Shown: positions 9,867 to 19,057, counted from the first letter of the stretch. The stretch is DNA of 64,000 nt from Gemmatimonadales bacterium UBA2975 (GCA_002348265.1 DEAT01000012.1:5681-69680), one strand, 5' to 3'. Notes: generated by a model not told the origin, from the letters alone. Made by a program: numbers and translations.

Positions 9867-10754
9867 TTAATCTGCCCCCCCGCGCCGACCCACTTTCAGT
9901 CGGACCCCACTACCACGCTCAAGTTCACTGGCCGCGGCCGGTTCCTGCTCAACCACAACACCCTGATCTCTACCGAAACGAAATACCTCCTCGACTTCTA
10001 TCACGTCGAGGCCCAGCGAATCCAATAAACTCTCTGCCTCCGCCTGCTTAAGACCTAAGACCGCGGGCATGAGCACCAAGGGCGGTCCGGTGCTCACTAT
10101 TAGCCTGATCTCGGCCGGAAGCGCCACCATGCTGTCCGGCGGGGGAGACAGCCCTACTACCTGCCCGCGAACCTCTTCGGCTTCGACAGAATCGACTTCT
10201 ACTACAAAGCCGCCTGTCTCAAGCACAACGCGCGCGCTGGCTTGGTCAAGACTTAAGACATCCGGGACTGACCTCATCTGCGGACCCATGCTCATTGTAA
10301 CGTAGACCGGCTCATCCGGGCGACTTACCTGCCCGGGTAAAGGAGACTGGCCTAGCAAAACCCCTGCAGCGACGGTCGGGTGCGTGATCGAGTCAGTCTG
10401 TCCAAGTTCAAGTCCTGCCCCAGCCAATCGCTCCTCAGCACTCGCAAGGCCGAGGCCTCGCACGTCAGGAACTTCATAGAGATCACCCGTTGGTGGGGGC
10501 GCAGGAAAGAAAACCCTGGTAGCCAAGCCGTAACCAGCACACCCTCCCCCTATAACCAACACGACGAAGCCACCGAAAAGTACTCGGCCACTGAGCGCTG
10601 CTAGGCCGACGCCTCCTTTAACTCTGCCTCCAGTCCCGTCCCTATCCGACGAGGAACTGTCTCCGACACGCTGTGATTGATCCCGACCCGAAAACCCGCC
10701 CGTTTTGTGTTTTCGGCGCTTTCGGTTCCGTCCCAGTGAGTCTCCTAGCTTCAT
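9867..10754 (-). CDS. PASTA-domain membrane protein
   Basis: 295 residues. A basic, Ser/Gly-rich cytoplasmic N-terminus (about 50 residues) is followed by one membrane helix (VLFGGFVVLVIGGGCAGYGL, about 58-77). Three tandem PASTA repeats then begin at VPDVRGLGLA, VPDVLSLDQA and MPAVLGLKQA, each of about 65-70 residues. PASTA modules bind peptidoglycan or muropeptides, usually on kinases or penicillin-binding proteins; here there is no catalytic domain. Its start overlaps rsmB by four bases. It is probably an envelope-sensing or wall-binding accessory protein, but the partner is unknown. Confidence 0.85.
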   Translation of the reverse strand: MKLGDSLGRNRKRRKHKTGGFSGRDQSQRVGDSSSSDRDGTGGRVKGGVGLAALSGRVLFGGFVVLVIGGGCAGYGLATRVFFPAPPPTGDLYEVPDVRGLGLASAEERLAGAGLELGQTDSITHPTVAAGVLLGQSPLPGQVSRPDEPVYVTMSMGPQMRSVPDVLSLDQASARVVLETGGFVVEVDSVEAEEVRGQVVGLSPPPDSMVALPAEIRLIVSTGPPLVLMPAVLGLKQAEAESLLDSLGLDVIEVEEVFRFGRDQGVVVEQEPAAASELERGSGVRLKVGRRGGAD

Positions 10755-12061
10755 AGAGCCTTCCTCAGGCGTGCCCCAAAAGAACCATCATAGCCAGAAC
10801 GCCATGGCTCGACACGTAAAAACCCCTCCGAATCAACGAACGCTCCCCCAGGATCTTCATTTGTGAACGCTTCACTCGGTTCAAGCACGTATTCCGGGTG
10901 CCCAGCGAGGAAGTCACTTACACACCGCTCGTTCTCTTCTGGCTCTAAGGTACAGGTCGAGTAGACAAGAATACCTCCCGGGCAGACGACATCGGCTGCT
11001 GCGTCCAGCATGCTACGTTGGAGCGCCGCCATTTCAGGAATCCCTTCCTCCTTCAACCTCCAGCGGGCGTCAGGATGTCTAGCTAGAGTGCCTGTGCCGG
11101 TGCACGGGGCATCAACCATTACCACATCTGCCGCCACTAGTGGTAAGCTATTGGCGTCGGCGACGACCAACTCCAATGGCCGCTCAGTGCGGTCCGCGTT
11201 GTCTTTGACCATTCGCATACGTGATTCCGACCGATCAAGTGCAATGATCCGAGCGGCTCGATCCGACAGCGCAAGCGCTTTGCCGCCCGGGGCCGCACAA
11301 AGATCAGCAACAATCGTGCCTGACGAAACATCCGCGTAACGCGCTACAAGATTTGACGCTGGATCTTGGACAATAGAAATCGGAAGAGCACGCAACGCCG
11401 AAGCTACTGAACTAGTATCGGCCAGGCGGAGACATGGACTCCACTCCGCTGCTAGCGAGGCCTGAACCCCCTCTTCCGCTAAGCGTGCTAAAGCCTCCTC
11501 GCTGTTCATCCCTATGGGGAGAATAGACGTCGGAGGCCGGCTATTGTCATGCTCTAAAAGCCTCCGAACATCAATCACGTCATAGCGTGAGAGCCATCGC
11601 CGAACAAGCCACTCGGGATGGGAACCCCAAGTCGTTAATGCCAAGAGCGAATCCATGTCTTCCGGTGGCACCGCAGCATCGGCTGCAACCCTGCGGAGGA
11701 CGGCATTCACAAAGCCAGTCGGTCGTGCTCCTGCCTCTACCCGTACTTGGTCTACTGTGGCTGACACAGCAGCATACGCAGGTACCGACTCCATGTAGTG
11801 AATCTGATAGGTGCCGAGACGCAGGAGTTCCAGAACTGGTCCATCGAGTTCTCTGAGTGGCCTAGACACATGTGCCTCAAGCAGCCCATCAAGTCGTCCT
11901 CTGAGGCGGGTCGTTCCCCATGCTAGCTCATGAGCAAATCCACGCTCTCGTGGCTCCAACGAATCGGCTATGTCCGAGAAGGCCCGATGGAGACGCCTGC
12001 CTCGTTCGGCTTCGACCCGAATTGCGTACGCAGCCGCCCGACCGGGCGTGACCCCGGTCAG
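10751..12061 (-). CDS. rsmB: 16S rRNA m5C967 methyltransferase RsmB
   Basis: NusB-like N-terminal RNA-binding domain followed by a Rossmann methyltransferase. SAM motif I is VADLCAAPGGK, the nucleophile block is VDAPCTGTGTLARHPD (PCxGxG) and the second catalytic Cys is in VYSTCTLEPEEN. Only the TTG at 11959 offers a conventional start (402 residues), but the family match clearly extends upstream in the same open frame (GRAAAYAIRVEAERGRR...). The frame opens after a TGA within thiG and has no ATG, GTG or TTG before 11959. A CTG at 12061 overlaps the thiG stop as CTGA, imitating the ATGA couplings used elsewhere here, so I extend to it. The start is uncertain; the function is not. Confidence 0.88.
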   Translation of the reverse strand: MTGVTPGRAAAYAIRVEAERGRRLHRAFSDIADSLEPRERGFAHELAWGTTRLRGRLDGLLEAHVSRPLRELDGPVLELLRLGTYQIHYMESVPAYAAVSATVDQVRVEAGARPTGFVNAVLRRVAADAAVPPEDMDSLLALTTWGSHPEWLVRRWLSRYDVIDVRRLLEHDNSRPPTSILPIGMNSEEALARLAEEGVQASLAAEWSPCLRLADTSSVASALRALPISIVQDPASNLVARYADVSSGTIVADLCAAPGGKALALSDRAARIIALDRSESRMRMVKDNADRTERPLELVVADANSLPLVAADVVMVDAPCTGTGTLARHPDARWRLKEEGIPEMAALQRSMLDAAADVVCPGGILVYSTCTLEPEENERCVSDFLAGHPEYVLEPSEAFTNEDPGGAFVDSEGFLRVEPWRSGYDGSFGARLRKAL

Positions 12062-12870
12062 TCGAGCATGCCCTCAATCGGCGATGACGGAACAGCAATC
12101 TCACTCGACGGCATGCGACCCGCCAAGTACGCTAGCCGGCCAGCAACGACTGCGTGCTTCATCGCGTGGGACATTCGAACCGGGTCGTCCGCGGCCGCTA
12201 GCGCAGTGTTCATGAGCACACCGTCCACACCCTGCTCCATCGTCACGCAAGCGTCGGACGCTGTTCCCACACCCGCGTCTACTATTACGGGCACCTTGAG
12301 ACGAGCCTTGATCTCTCGAATGAAATAAGGATTCACGACACCAAGCCCACTACCTATCGGGCTTGCGAGCGGCATGACCGCAACGCACCCAACGTCTTCG
12401 AGCCTTAGGGCGGTGATTAGGTCATCGTTCGTATACGCCATGACCTTGAAGCCTTCGTCTGCAAGAGTCTTTGCAGCTTCGAGTGTCGCGTGAACATCAG
12501 GCAGAAGGGTACGTTCGTCACCAATGACCTCCAGCTTCACGAACTCATTGAAACCAGCCGCTCTAGCTAACCGGGCGTATCGCACAGCGTCGTCGGCTGT
12601 GTAACAGCCCGCGGTATTCGCAAGCAGAAAGAAGTCCTGAGGATCCAGATGATGCAGGATCGCCTCGTCTTTGCTGCGGTCTAGGTCTACCCGCCTCACC
12701 GCGACCGTCACCATCTCTGCTCCTGATGCTCGGATGGCGTCCACCATGATCTGGTTCGACTCATACTTTCCCGTCCCCACAATCAAGCGGGACACAAACT
12801 TCGTGCCACCAATGTAGAATGGGCCATCTAGGGCTCGAGCATCATCCATTGATGTGTCAGTACTTGTCAT
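12058..12870 (-). CDS. thiG: Thiazole synthase ThiG
   Basis: A TIM-barrel of about 270 residues that makes the thiazole phosphate of thiamine from deoxyxylulose phosphate, a glycine-derived imine and ThiS thiocarboxylate. Diagnostic blocks are SRLIVGTGKY near the N-terminus, FVKLEVIGD carrying the Schiff-base lysine, and VIVDAGVGTASDA plus GVDGVLMNTA at the phosphate-binding end. I place the start at the ATG at 12870, one base after the thiS stop; an in-frame ATG at 12888 would overlap thiS. The context thiE/tenI-thiS-thiG is a thiazole-branch cluster. Confidence 0.96.
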   Translation of the reverse strand: MTSTDTSMDDARALDGPFYIGGTKFVSRLIVGTGKYESNQIMVDAIRASGAEMVTVAVRRVDLDRSKDEAILHHLDPQDFFLLANTAGCYTADDAVRYARLARAAGFNEFVKLEVIGDERTLLPDVHATLEAAKTLADEGFKVMAYTNDDLITALRLEDVGCVAVMPLASPIGSGLGVVNPYFIREIKARLKVPVIVDAGVGTASDACVTMEQGVDGVLMNTALAAADDPVRMSHAMKHAVVAGRLAYLAGRMPSSEIAVPSSPIEGMLD

Positions 12871-12871
12871 T

Positions 12872-13090
12872 TCAACCCCCACCCACAAAGTGGACGAGCT
12901 CGATCATATCGTCTTGAACCACCTTAATCGCATCATAGTTCTCTCGATCAAGAATTTCTCTGTTCAACTCCACAACCACCATGCCCGGGTGAAGCTCAAG
13001 AGCTTCGAGCAGAGTCGTCACCGTATGCCCCGCCCCGAAAGACTGGCGCTTTCCGTTGAGCTGAATGTCGATTCTCGTATCTGGAGTCAT
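12872..13090 (-). CDS. thiS: Sulfur carrier protein ThiS
   Basis: 72 residues with a beta-grasp (ubiquitin-like) fold and the required C-terminal Gly-Gly (HFVGGG). That end is adenylated and thiocarboxylated to donate sulfur to ThiG. The start ATG at 13090 shares one base with the stop of the preceding thiE/tenI homologue (TGATG). A longer open frame exists upstream but lies inside that gene and is not needed. Length matches the family (66-75). Confidence 0.93.
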   Translation of the reverse strand: MTPDTRIDIQLNGKRQSFGAGHTVTTLLEALELHPGMVVVELNREILDRENYDAIKVVQDDMIELVHFVGGG

Positions 13091-13731
13091 CAGGGCTCTC
13101 CGGTGTCCGCTTGAAGCATAGAAATGTACTCGCTCGAAGCCTGAGACGGAGACTCTGCGCCCCATACGCCGGACATGACAGCGACACCCCAAGCACCCGA
13201 AGCTAGCACGCCCGGGACCCTTTCAATCATGATGCCACCGATGGCAATCACTGGGATGTAATCGGCCAAAACAACAAGCTCTTTTAACGCGTGAAGCCCG
13301 AGACCTGGTCGCTCTGGGTGAGACGCTGTCTCAAATATGTTACCCAGTATAATCCAAGAAGCGTCCGCCTCACGAGCCGCAGACACCTCAACTGCATCGT
13401 GGCACGATGCACCAATCGTGGATAGGGGGACCAATGTCCGTGTCTCACTCACAGACAGTGACCGATGTCCCAGATGAACGGCGTTCAGTCCAACCGCCAT
13501 CGCAACGTCGATGCGATCGTTGACAATCAGATGCGCCCCGCTCGCCTCGGCAACAGCCTTCAAGTGCAAAGCAAGGTCATATAAATGATGACCATCACTT
13601 GCCGGACCACGAAGGTGTAAACACACTGCGGCGCCACCTTCTTCAAGGACCTCAGTCGCTCGACTGACGAAGCTAGGATCGCTTAAGACATGGTCGTCAG
13701 TGACAACGTGAAATCTTGGAACTGAACTCAC
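13090..13731 (-). CDS. ThiE/TenI-family protein, probably thiazole tautomerase TenI-like
   Basis: 213-residue TIM barrel of the thiamine phosphate synthase superfamily. Visible family blocks are LIVNDRIDVA, VHLGHRSL, IGASCHD and VIAIGGI. Several residues used by true ThiE are changed: the LREK lysine (here CLHLRGP), the Asp of HLGQxD (here HLGHRS) and the lysine of the TxTK loop (here FETASHPERPG). TenI, a thiazole tautomerase with the same fold, lacks these, and the position directly before thiS-thiG fits TenI. ThiE remains the alternative. Confidence 0.8.
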   Translation of the reverse strand: MSSVPRFHVVTDDHVLSDPSFVSRATEVLEEGGAAVCLHLRGPASDGHHLYDLALHLKAVAEASGAHLIVNDRIDVAMAVGLNAVHLGHRSLSVSETRTLVPLSTIGASCHDAVEVSAAREADASWIILGNIFETASHPERPGLGLHALKELVVLADYIPVIAIGGIMIERVPGVLASGAWGVAVMSGVWGAESPSQASSEYISMLQADTGEP

Positions 13732-14717
13732 ACTAACCGCTGACCTGCATTAATGCCCCGTCCGTTAATCCAGTCAGAAACTGGCATACGTTTCCTCCCC
13801 GGCGGCTGTGCTTCAGAAAACGCCACCGCCCCTGAGGCACACCGAACCACCACGCCGTCTGAGACCGTCGCTCGGATTACCAAGCCGCCATCACTGTCCC
13901 CTGGGATGGTTGGCCTAACATTATCCTCAAGAAACTCTCTCTCAAGTGTCCTGACTCTCGCCTCACCCCACACAGCGGGCCGGAAAAGTTTCACAGGCGC
14001 GTCGCCTAATTTTGTCCACGCACCAGGGACCGCATCCATCGCCCTAACATGCGCTGACACCTCGTGCGCCGGTCTTGTCCAACTAATACGAGCCACGTGG
14101 CGCGATACCTTTGGAGCAAATGTAGCTGCGACATGGTCCTGTTCTTGCTCATCAGTCGCGCCTTCACTGATCAACGCTAACGCCTCGACCAAAGCCACCG
14201 CTCCGATTTCCGACAACCGGACCGTCAACTCACTCGCTGTCTCGTCCTCCAAGATCGGCTCTGCTACCTGACAGATAATCGCGCCGGAGTCCATTCCTTC
14301 TGCCATGCGCATAATGGTCACACCCGTCTCTGAGAGACCACGCGCTATGGCCCAATTTATCGGAGCAGCGCCCCGGAGTTCAGGGAGCAGCGACGCATGT
14401 ACGTTGATTGATCCCATAGGCGGAAGGTCGAGCACCTCCGGCCGCAGTATATGGCCATAGGCAACTACAACTGAGATGTCCGGCCCCAGTTGACCTATCT
14501 CCTCAAGGAACGCCTCTCCACTAGGAAGTTCCGGAGTGAACACCGGAAGATCCTGAGCCAAGGCCACCTTCTTTACCGATGAGGGCCGGAGCCTACGTCC
14601 ACGCCCTGCTGGTCTGTCGGGTTGCGTCACCACACCTACAATCTCATGGCCCTCTGCCGAAAGTGCTCTGAGAGAAGGCACACTGAAGTCCGGCGTACCC
14701 CAAAACAAGATCTTCAC
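13728..14717 (-). CDS. fmt: Methionyl-tRNA formyltransferase
   Basis: 329 residues. The N-terminal formyltransferase Rossmann domain starts at ILFWGTPDFSVPSLRAL and has the catalytic block INVHASLLPELRGAAPI (Asn, His) with GVTIMRMAEGMDSG following. A C-terminal tRNA-binding OB domain begins near residue 205. It formylates initiator Met-tRNA using 10-formyl-THF. It overlaps def by four bases, the usual def-fmt pair, and overlaps the thiE/tenI homologue by four. Confidence 0.97.
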   Translation of the reverse strand: MKILFWGTPDFSVPSLRALSAEGHEIVGVVTQPDRPAGRGRRLRPSSVKKVALAQDLPVFTPELPSGEAFLEEIGQLGPDISVVVAYGHILRPEVLDLPPMGSINVHASLLPELRGAAPINWAIARGLSETGVTIMRMAEGMDSGAIICQVAEPILEDETASELTVRLSEIGAVALVEALALISEGATDEQEQDHVAATFAPKVSRHVARISWTRPAHEVSAHVRAMDAVPGAWTKLGDAPVKLFRPAVWGEARVRTLEREFLEDNVRPTIPGDSDGGLVIRATVSDGVVVRCASGAVAFSEAQPPGRKRMPVSDWINGRGINAGQRLV

Positions 14718-15247
14718 CCGGTATCAACCGATGCTTCCGCCTCAATCTTTTTCCATTTCTTTAGAAGCATTCGCCGTTTGAGCATCGACACGCGGTCGAT
14801 AAAAAGGATGCCGTCGAGATGGTCAATCTCGTGTTGGAGCGCTCGAGCTAAGAGGTCATCAGCCTCAACAATGATGTCATTTCCGTCAGGATCTTTCGCT
14901 TCGACTCTCACGGATACGGGGCGCTGAACGACCTCTTCCAAACCTGGAATACTCAGACATCCCTCGGATTGCTTAGCGACCTCCTGGCTCTCCCAAGTCA
15001 CGATAGGATTGACCAGCGCTAGGGGCTGTTTTTTAAGCTCGCCATCATCATGTCCCCGCAAGCCCACGACGATCACCCGGAGTGAAAGCCCGACCTGGGG
15101 CGCAGCCAGACCGATCCCATCGGCATGGTACATCGTTTCAAACATGTCACGGATGAGCGCTCCTAGATCCTCATCGAAGACAGTAACATCCTCGGCCGGA
15201 GCGCGGAGCACGGGGTCTCCCATGTAAACGATTTCGCGAATGGCCAT
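14714..15247 (-). CDS. def: Peptide deformylase
   Basis: 177 residues with the three motifs of a metal-dependent deformylase: GIGLAAPQVG (44-53), EGCLSIPG (Cys97 ligand) and QHEIDHLDG (His139, Glu140, His143). It removes the N-formyl group from nascent proteins. It precedes fmt with an ATGA overlap and follows yajC after 15 bases. The C-terminal tail is slightly long and Lys-rich (LKRRMLLKKWKK). Confidence 0.97.
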   Translation of the reverse strand: MAIREIVYMGDPVLRAPAEDVTVFDEDLGALIRDMFETMYHADGIGLAAPQVGLSLRVIVVGLRGHDDGELKKQPLALVNPIVTWESQEVAKQSEGCLSIPGLEEVVQRPVSVRVEAKDPDGNDIIVEADDLLARALQHEIDHLDGILFIDRVSMLKRRMLLKKWKKIEAEASVDTG

Positions 15248-15262
15248 CAGGTACTCCCCCCC

Positions 15263-15595
15263 CTACTCTTCTGACCTCATGTTCAAATGATCCTTCTCCT
15301 CGAGCACACTGGCTACGCGGCCGCGATCAACCGTGACTCGAGTACTTTCTCCTGTCCGGACAGTGAGACGGTGTCCATCAGAATGGATAACCGTTCCAAT
15401 CAAACCACCGTTGGTGACAACCTCATCACCCTTCTTCACACCCTCAACCATCTTTTCGTGCCTCTTTCGCTCCTTCATCTGCGGACGGATCAGAAGGAAA
15501 TAGAAGATTGGGATAATGAGTGCGAAGTTGAGCATCATACGGAGGCCGAAGTTCTGATCCGGCGCAGCCTGCATCAGCAGCGTTATAGGCGTCAC
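15263..15595 (-). CDS. yajC: Preprotein translocase subunit YajC
   Basis: 110 residues with one membrane helix (LNFALIIPIFYFLLIRP, about 23-39) and the YajC cytoplasmic domain (MVEGVKKGDEVVTNGGLIGTV). YajC associates with SecDF and the Sec translocon. It overlaps the tgt stop by four bases, giving the common queA-tgt-yajC order. The secD and secF genes that normally follow are absent; def follows instead. Confidence 0.93.
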   Translation of the reverse strand: MTPITLLMQAAPDQNFGLRMMLNFALIIPIFYFLLIRPQMKERKRHEKMVEGVKKGDEVVTNGGLIGTVIHSDGHRLTVRTGESTRVTVDRGRVASVLEEKDHLNMRSEE

Positions 15596-16734
15596 GAAGC
15601 CTTCCCCTCTTTTTTATAGCGTTCTAACCAGTCCCTGTGCCAATGGTCGAAGCTTCCGTCAATCACTCGACGGCGGGCCTCTTCACCTAGACGGACCAGA
15701 AACCGGAGATTGTGAATCGAAATAAGTCGTAAGGGCAGCCATTCGCCCGATACAACCAGATGACGAAGATAAGCTCGATCGTAATGGGCGCAGGTATAGC
15801 AATCGCATTCCGTATCAATCGGACGGGTATCTGACCGAAACCGAGCAGCCTTAAGATTGATCTGACCCTCTATACTGGTCCAGGCAGTTCCATGTCGCGC
15901 GTTGCGCGTTGGGGCGACGCAGTCGAAAAGGTCGCAGCCTCGCTTTATGGCTTCGAGAAGATCATCTGGGTAACCGACACCCATCAAATAGCGCGGACGA
16001 TCTTTTGGAAGAACATCGTCGAGCAGCTCGAGGGTCCTCCACATATCCGGCTTTGACTCACCGACACTTAGCCCTCCAATCCCGAAACCGTCCCAGTCAT
16101 TTAGCGACATCGACTGTTCCGCATGCTCTCTTCGAAGGTCGTCAAAGACGTTGCCCTGAAGAACAGGGAAAAGACTTTGTTCCGGAAACTCACCCACCTG
16201 CTCCAACTCGTCGAACCGTATCCTACAACGCCGCAACCATTCGAGAGTCCGGCGGTTCGCTTGCTCAGCGGTCTGGCGATCGCATCCCCCAGGCGGGCAC
16301 TCATCGAACGCCATTACAATGTCAGCACCAAGAGTACGTTGGATGTCCATGACGGATTCAGGGGTAAAAACGTGTCGAGATCCGTCAACGTGGCTCTGAA
16401 AGTCGACACCGTCGTCATGTACTTTGCGGGTGCCCCTCAGAGAAAAAACCTGGTAGCCACCACTGTCCGTCAAGATCGGGCCGTCCCAACGCATAAAGTC
16501 ATGCAGCCCTCCTAGCTGCCGCACCAAATCTTGACCGGGCCTCAAGTACAAGTGGTACGTATTCGCTAGCACGACCTGCGCCCCTAGCTCCTTAACCTCC
16601 TCCATGACAAGGCTCTTGACCGTCCCAGCAGTCCCGACCGGCATGAAGGCCGGAGTCGACACACTTCCATGAGGTGTCGTTAAGGAGCCGGCGCGGGCTG
16701 AGCCCTCGGTTGCGGAAAGGGTGTAGTCAAACAT
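15592..16734 (-). CDS. tgt: tRNA-guanine transglycosylase (queuine/preQ1)
   Basis: About 380 residues. TIM barrel with GTVKSLVMEEV, the nucleophilic-site block ILTDSGGYQVFSLR, GIGGLSVGE and the catalytic Asp in LFDCVAPTRNARHG. The zinc site is CDCYTC with a later His (SIHN). It exchanges G34 for preQ1 in GUN tRNAs. An in-frame TTG lies at 16755, but the family starts at MFDYTL, so I use the ATG at 16734. Upstream queA supplies the next step in queuosine synthesis. Confidence 0.96.
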   Translation of the reverse strand: MFDYTLSATEGSARAGSLTTPHGSVSTPAFMPVGTAGTVKSLVMEEVKELGAQVVLANTYHLYLRPGQDLVRQLGGLHDFMRWDGPILTDSGGYQVFSLRGTRKVHDDGVDFQSHVDGSRHVFTPESVMDIQRTLGADIVMAFDECPPGGCDRQTAEQANRRTLEWLRRCRIRFDELEQVGEFPEQSLFPVLQGNVFDDLRREHAEQSMSLNDWDGFGIGGLSVGESKPDMWRTLELLDDVLPKDRPRYLMGVGYPDDLLEAIKRGCDLFDCVAPTRNARHGTAWTSIEGQINLKAARFRSDTRPIDTECDCYTCAHYDRAYLRHLVVSGEWLPLRLISIHNLRFLVRLGEEARRRVIDGSFDHWHRDWLERYKKEGKAS

Positions 16735-16896
16735 TGCGGGAAAATGTAACCGCAAGGACCATGACGAGCCTGTTGCCCTATCATCTCTTTAACTGGCGCT
16801 ACCCGCCAAAATCTAGAGCCAAGAAATGATGTAGGCTCATTTGATCGGTCTGTGGGGTTGTTTTTCCTGATCTTCAAGCCAACACGAGAAACGTGC

Positions 16897-17955
16897 TCAT
16901 CCGCAAGAAGGCATGACCAGCATAGCGTCACCATACGAGTAAAATAGGTAGCGCTCGCGGACAGCTTCTGCATATGCCGCCATAGTGCGGTCGTACCCCC
17001 CCAAAGCGGCGACGAGCATAATCAGAGTAGACCGGGGGAGGTGAAAGTTAGTGAGCAGGCCATCAACCACCCGGAAGTTATAGGGTGGCCAAATAAAGAG
17101 GTCCGTCTGTGACCAACCAGGTCTCAACGAGCCATCATCTCGCGCGGCCGACTCAAGAGCGCGAACCGCCGTCGTACCGACCGCCCAAACTCTGCCACCA
17201 TCCATTTTCGTGCGTTCGACCGCCTCGATCGCTGAGTCCGGAATGAAGTACCTCTCTACATGCATCGAGTGACCAGATGGGTGCTCGGTGTTGACCGGAC
17301 GAAAGGTGCCCAGTCCCACATGAAGTGTTATCGCAGTCCGCTTTATGCCCTTTGTCTCGAATTCTTTAAGCAGATCATTTGTGAAATGCAATCCTGCGGT
17401 CGGAGCCGCAACAGACCCTCCAGTCCTCGCATAAACCGTCTGGTAGCGATCTCGGTCAAAAGGCTCTATTTCGCGATCGATATAGGGAGGCAGCGGCATC
17501 GAACCATTCCTCTCAATCGCCGTTTCGATGTCCAAATCACTCCTCAATCGTACCAAACGGTTTCCTGATGGCAGCACCTCTAGAATTTCGACACTCAGCT
17601 CATCTCCTATCTCTACCATATGCCCCGCACGAAGCTTCCTGCCGGGCCGGACCAGTGCCTCCCAGAGAGCAGGATCCTCATCCTCCCCCAATCCACTGGG
17701 CTTTAACAGCAGAACTTCCGCCCGGGCACCCGTAGTTTTCTGTCCATTCAATCGTGCCGGCAGGACCTTGGACTCGTTCACAACCAATAGGTCACCAGGC
17801 CTTAACAAGCTCACAAGATCCCGGATCGTATGATGGCCAAACGGGCCAATTTCAGGGACGACAAGTAGGCGAGCCTCATCTCGTCTTTTAGCAGGACGCT
17901 GTGCAATCAACTCACTGGGCAACTCGTAGTGATAATCGGAGACCTTATCACTCAC
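16897..17955 (-). CDS. queA: S-adenosylmethionine:tRNA ribosyltransferase-isomerase QueA
   Basis: 352 residues, starting with GTG (SDKVSDYHYELPSELIAQRPAKRRDEARL, the family opening). Other conserved blocks are LLVVNESKVLPARL, YQTVYARTGGSVAAPTAGLHF, TLHVGLGTFRPV and LTNFHLPRSTLIMLVAA. It transfers the ribosyl part of SAM to preQ1-tRNA to form epoxyqueuosine. A 36-base gap separates it from ruvB. The 162 bases between it and the tgt start show no gene or clear terminator. Confidence 0.96.
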   Translation of the reverse strand: MSDKVSDYHYELPSELIAQRPAKRRDEARLLVVPEIGPFGHHTIRDLVSLLRPGDLLVVNESKVLPARLNGQKTTGARAEVLLLKPSGLGEDEDPALWEALVRPGRKLRAGHMVEIGDELSVEILEVLPSGNRLVRLRSDLDIETAIERNGSMPLPPYIDREIEPFDRDRYQTVYARTGGSVAAPTAGLHFTNDLLKEFETKGIKRTAITLHVGLGTFRPVNTEHPSGHSMHVERYFIPDSAIEAVERTKMDGGRVWAVGTTAVRALESAARDDGSLRPGWSQTDLFIWPPYNFRVVDGLLTNFHLPRSTLIMLVAALGGYDRTMAAYAEAVRERYLFYSYGDAMLVMPSCG

Positions 17956-17991
17956 GGAACGTACTCATCCGATAGTCGGATAGGGCCAGCC

Positions 17992-19050
17992 TTACTCCGT
18001 CTCGGTAAACAGAGATGCCTGGTTCCCATCATCAGCATTCTTCCCCGATTCGGGCAGTGTATATCCAAGGTGACGAAATGCACGCTGCGTAGCCACACGC
18101 CCCTGAGGGGTTCGCTGCAGAAACCCCTCCATAATGAGGAAGGGCTCGTAGACCTCTTCTAGGGTCGTCGGGTCTTCGCCCATAGCGACAGCCAGTGAGT
18201 TTAGGCCAACTGGCCCACCCTCAAACTTTTCAATCAGAGTCTTCAGCACGTGTCCATCCATCTCGTCGAGCCCGTACTCATCTACATCAAGAAGCTTTAA
18301 AGCCGCCTGAGCCACATCTCGACCTATGCTGCCGTCAGCCCGTACCTGAGCGTAGTCCCGCACCCTCCTCAGAAGTCGGTTAGCCACACGCGGAGTTCCC
18401 CGCGACCGTCTCGCGATCTCTTCGGCTCCGTTCTCTGTGGCATCTATGTCGAGAATGTCAGCACTTCTCCTGACGATCGTTACTAGCTCGTCAGGAGGAT
18501 AGTAGTTCATACGCTGCACAATCCCGAAGCGAGCCCGCATAGGCGCAGTTAGTGATCCGAACCGGGTGGTGGCGCCCACCAAGGTGAAACGCTCAATCTT
18601 CATCGTCATTGTCTGTGCCTTAGGACCGTCTGACAGACGAATATCTACCTGCCAGTCCTCCATCGCCGGATAAAGAAACTCCTCAATGATCGGACGAAGC
18701 CGATGGATCTCGTCTATAAATAGAATGTCACCCTCGCGCTGGTTCGTGAGGATACCCACTAGGTCAGCCGGCTTCTCAAGCACCGGGCCAGACGTCGTCT
18801 TGATGTTGACCCCCATCTCCCTTGCAAGCAGGGTGGCCAGCGTTGTTTTGCCCAGGCCCGGAGGACCATGGAAGAGCACGTGATCGAGCGGCTCCTTTCT
18901 CAGTTGTGCAGCCTCTATCGCTATAGACAAGGCTTCACAGACTTTCCCTTGCCCTATGAATTCTGAAAGGCGGTTTGGCCGGAGCGATGGCTCTACCTGA
19001 GCGTCCTCCGAGAGCGACTCGGGCGTCGTAATCTGAGTGTGTTCGGTCAT
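17992..19050 (-). CDS. ruvB: Holliday junction DNA helicase RuvB
   Basis: 352 residues from the ATG at 19050. Longer in-frame sequence upstream (to 19302) lies inside ruvA and has no family similarity. It has a Walker A motif (HGPPGLGKTTLA), Walker B (DILFIDEIHRL), sensor TLVGATTRFG, an arginine-finger region (LTAPMRARFG) and a C-terminal winged helix (GFLQRTPQGRVATQRAF). RuvB is the hexameric motor of branch migration. The ruvC-ruvA-ruvB genes are contiguous. Confidence 0.97.
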   Translation of the reverse strand: MTEHTQITTPESLSEDAQVEPSLRPNRLSEFIGQGKVCEALSIAIEAAQLRKEPLDHVLFHGPPGLGKTTLATLLAREMGVNIKTTSGPVLEKPADLVGILTNQREGDILFIDEIHRLRPIIEEFLYPAMEDWQVDIRLSDGPKAQTMTMKIERFTLVGATTRFGSLTAPMRARFGIVQRMNYYPPDELVTIVRRSADILDIDATENGAEEIARRSRGTPRVANRLLRRVRDYAQVRADGSIGRDVAQAALKLLDVDEYGLDEMDGHVLKTLIEKFEGGPVGLNSLAVAMGEDPTTLEEVYEPFLIMEGFLQRTPQGRVATQRAFRHLGYTLPESGKNADDGNQASLFTETE

Positions 19051-19057
19051 AATCTTT

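Noticed and set aside
13753..14271. 172-codon plus-strand frame
   Set aside because: It lies entirely antisense to fmt, has a Ser/Thr/Ala-rich composition and no family features; it is a shadow of the real gene.
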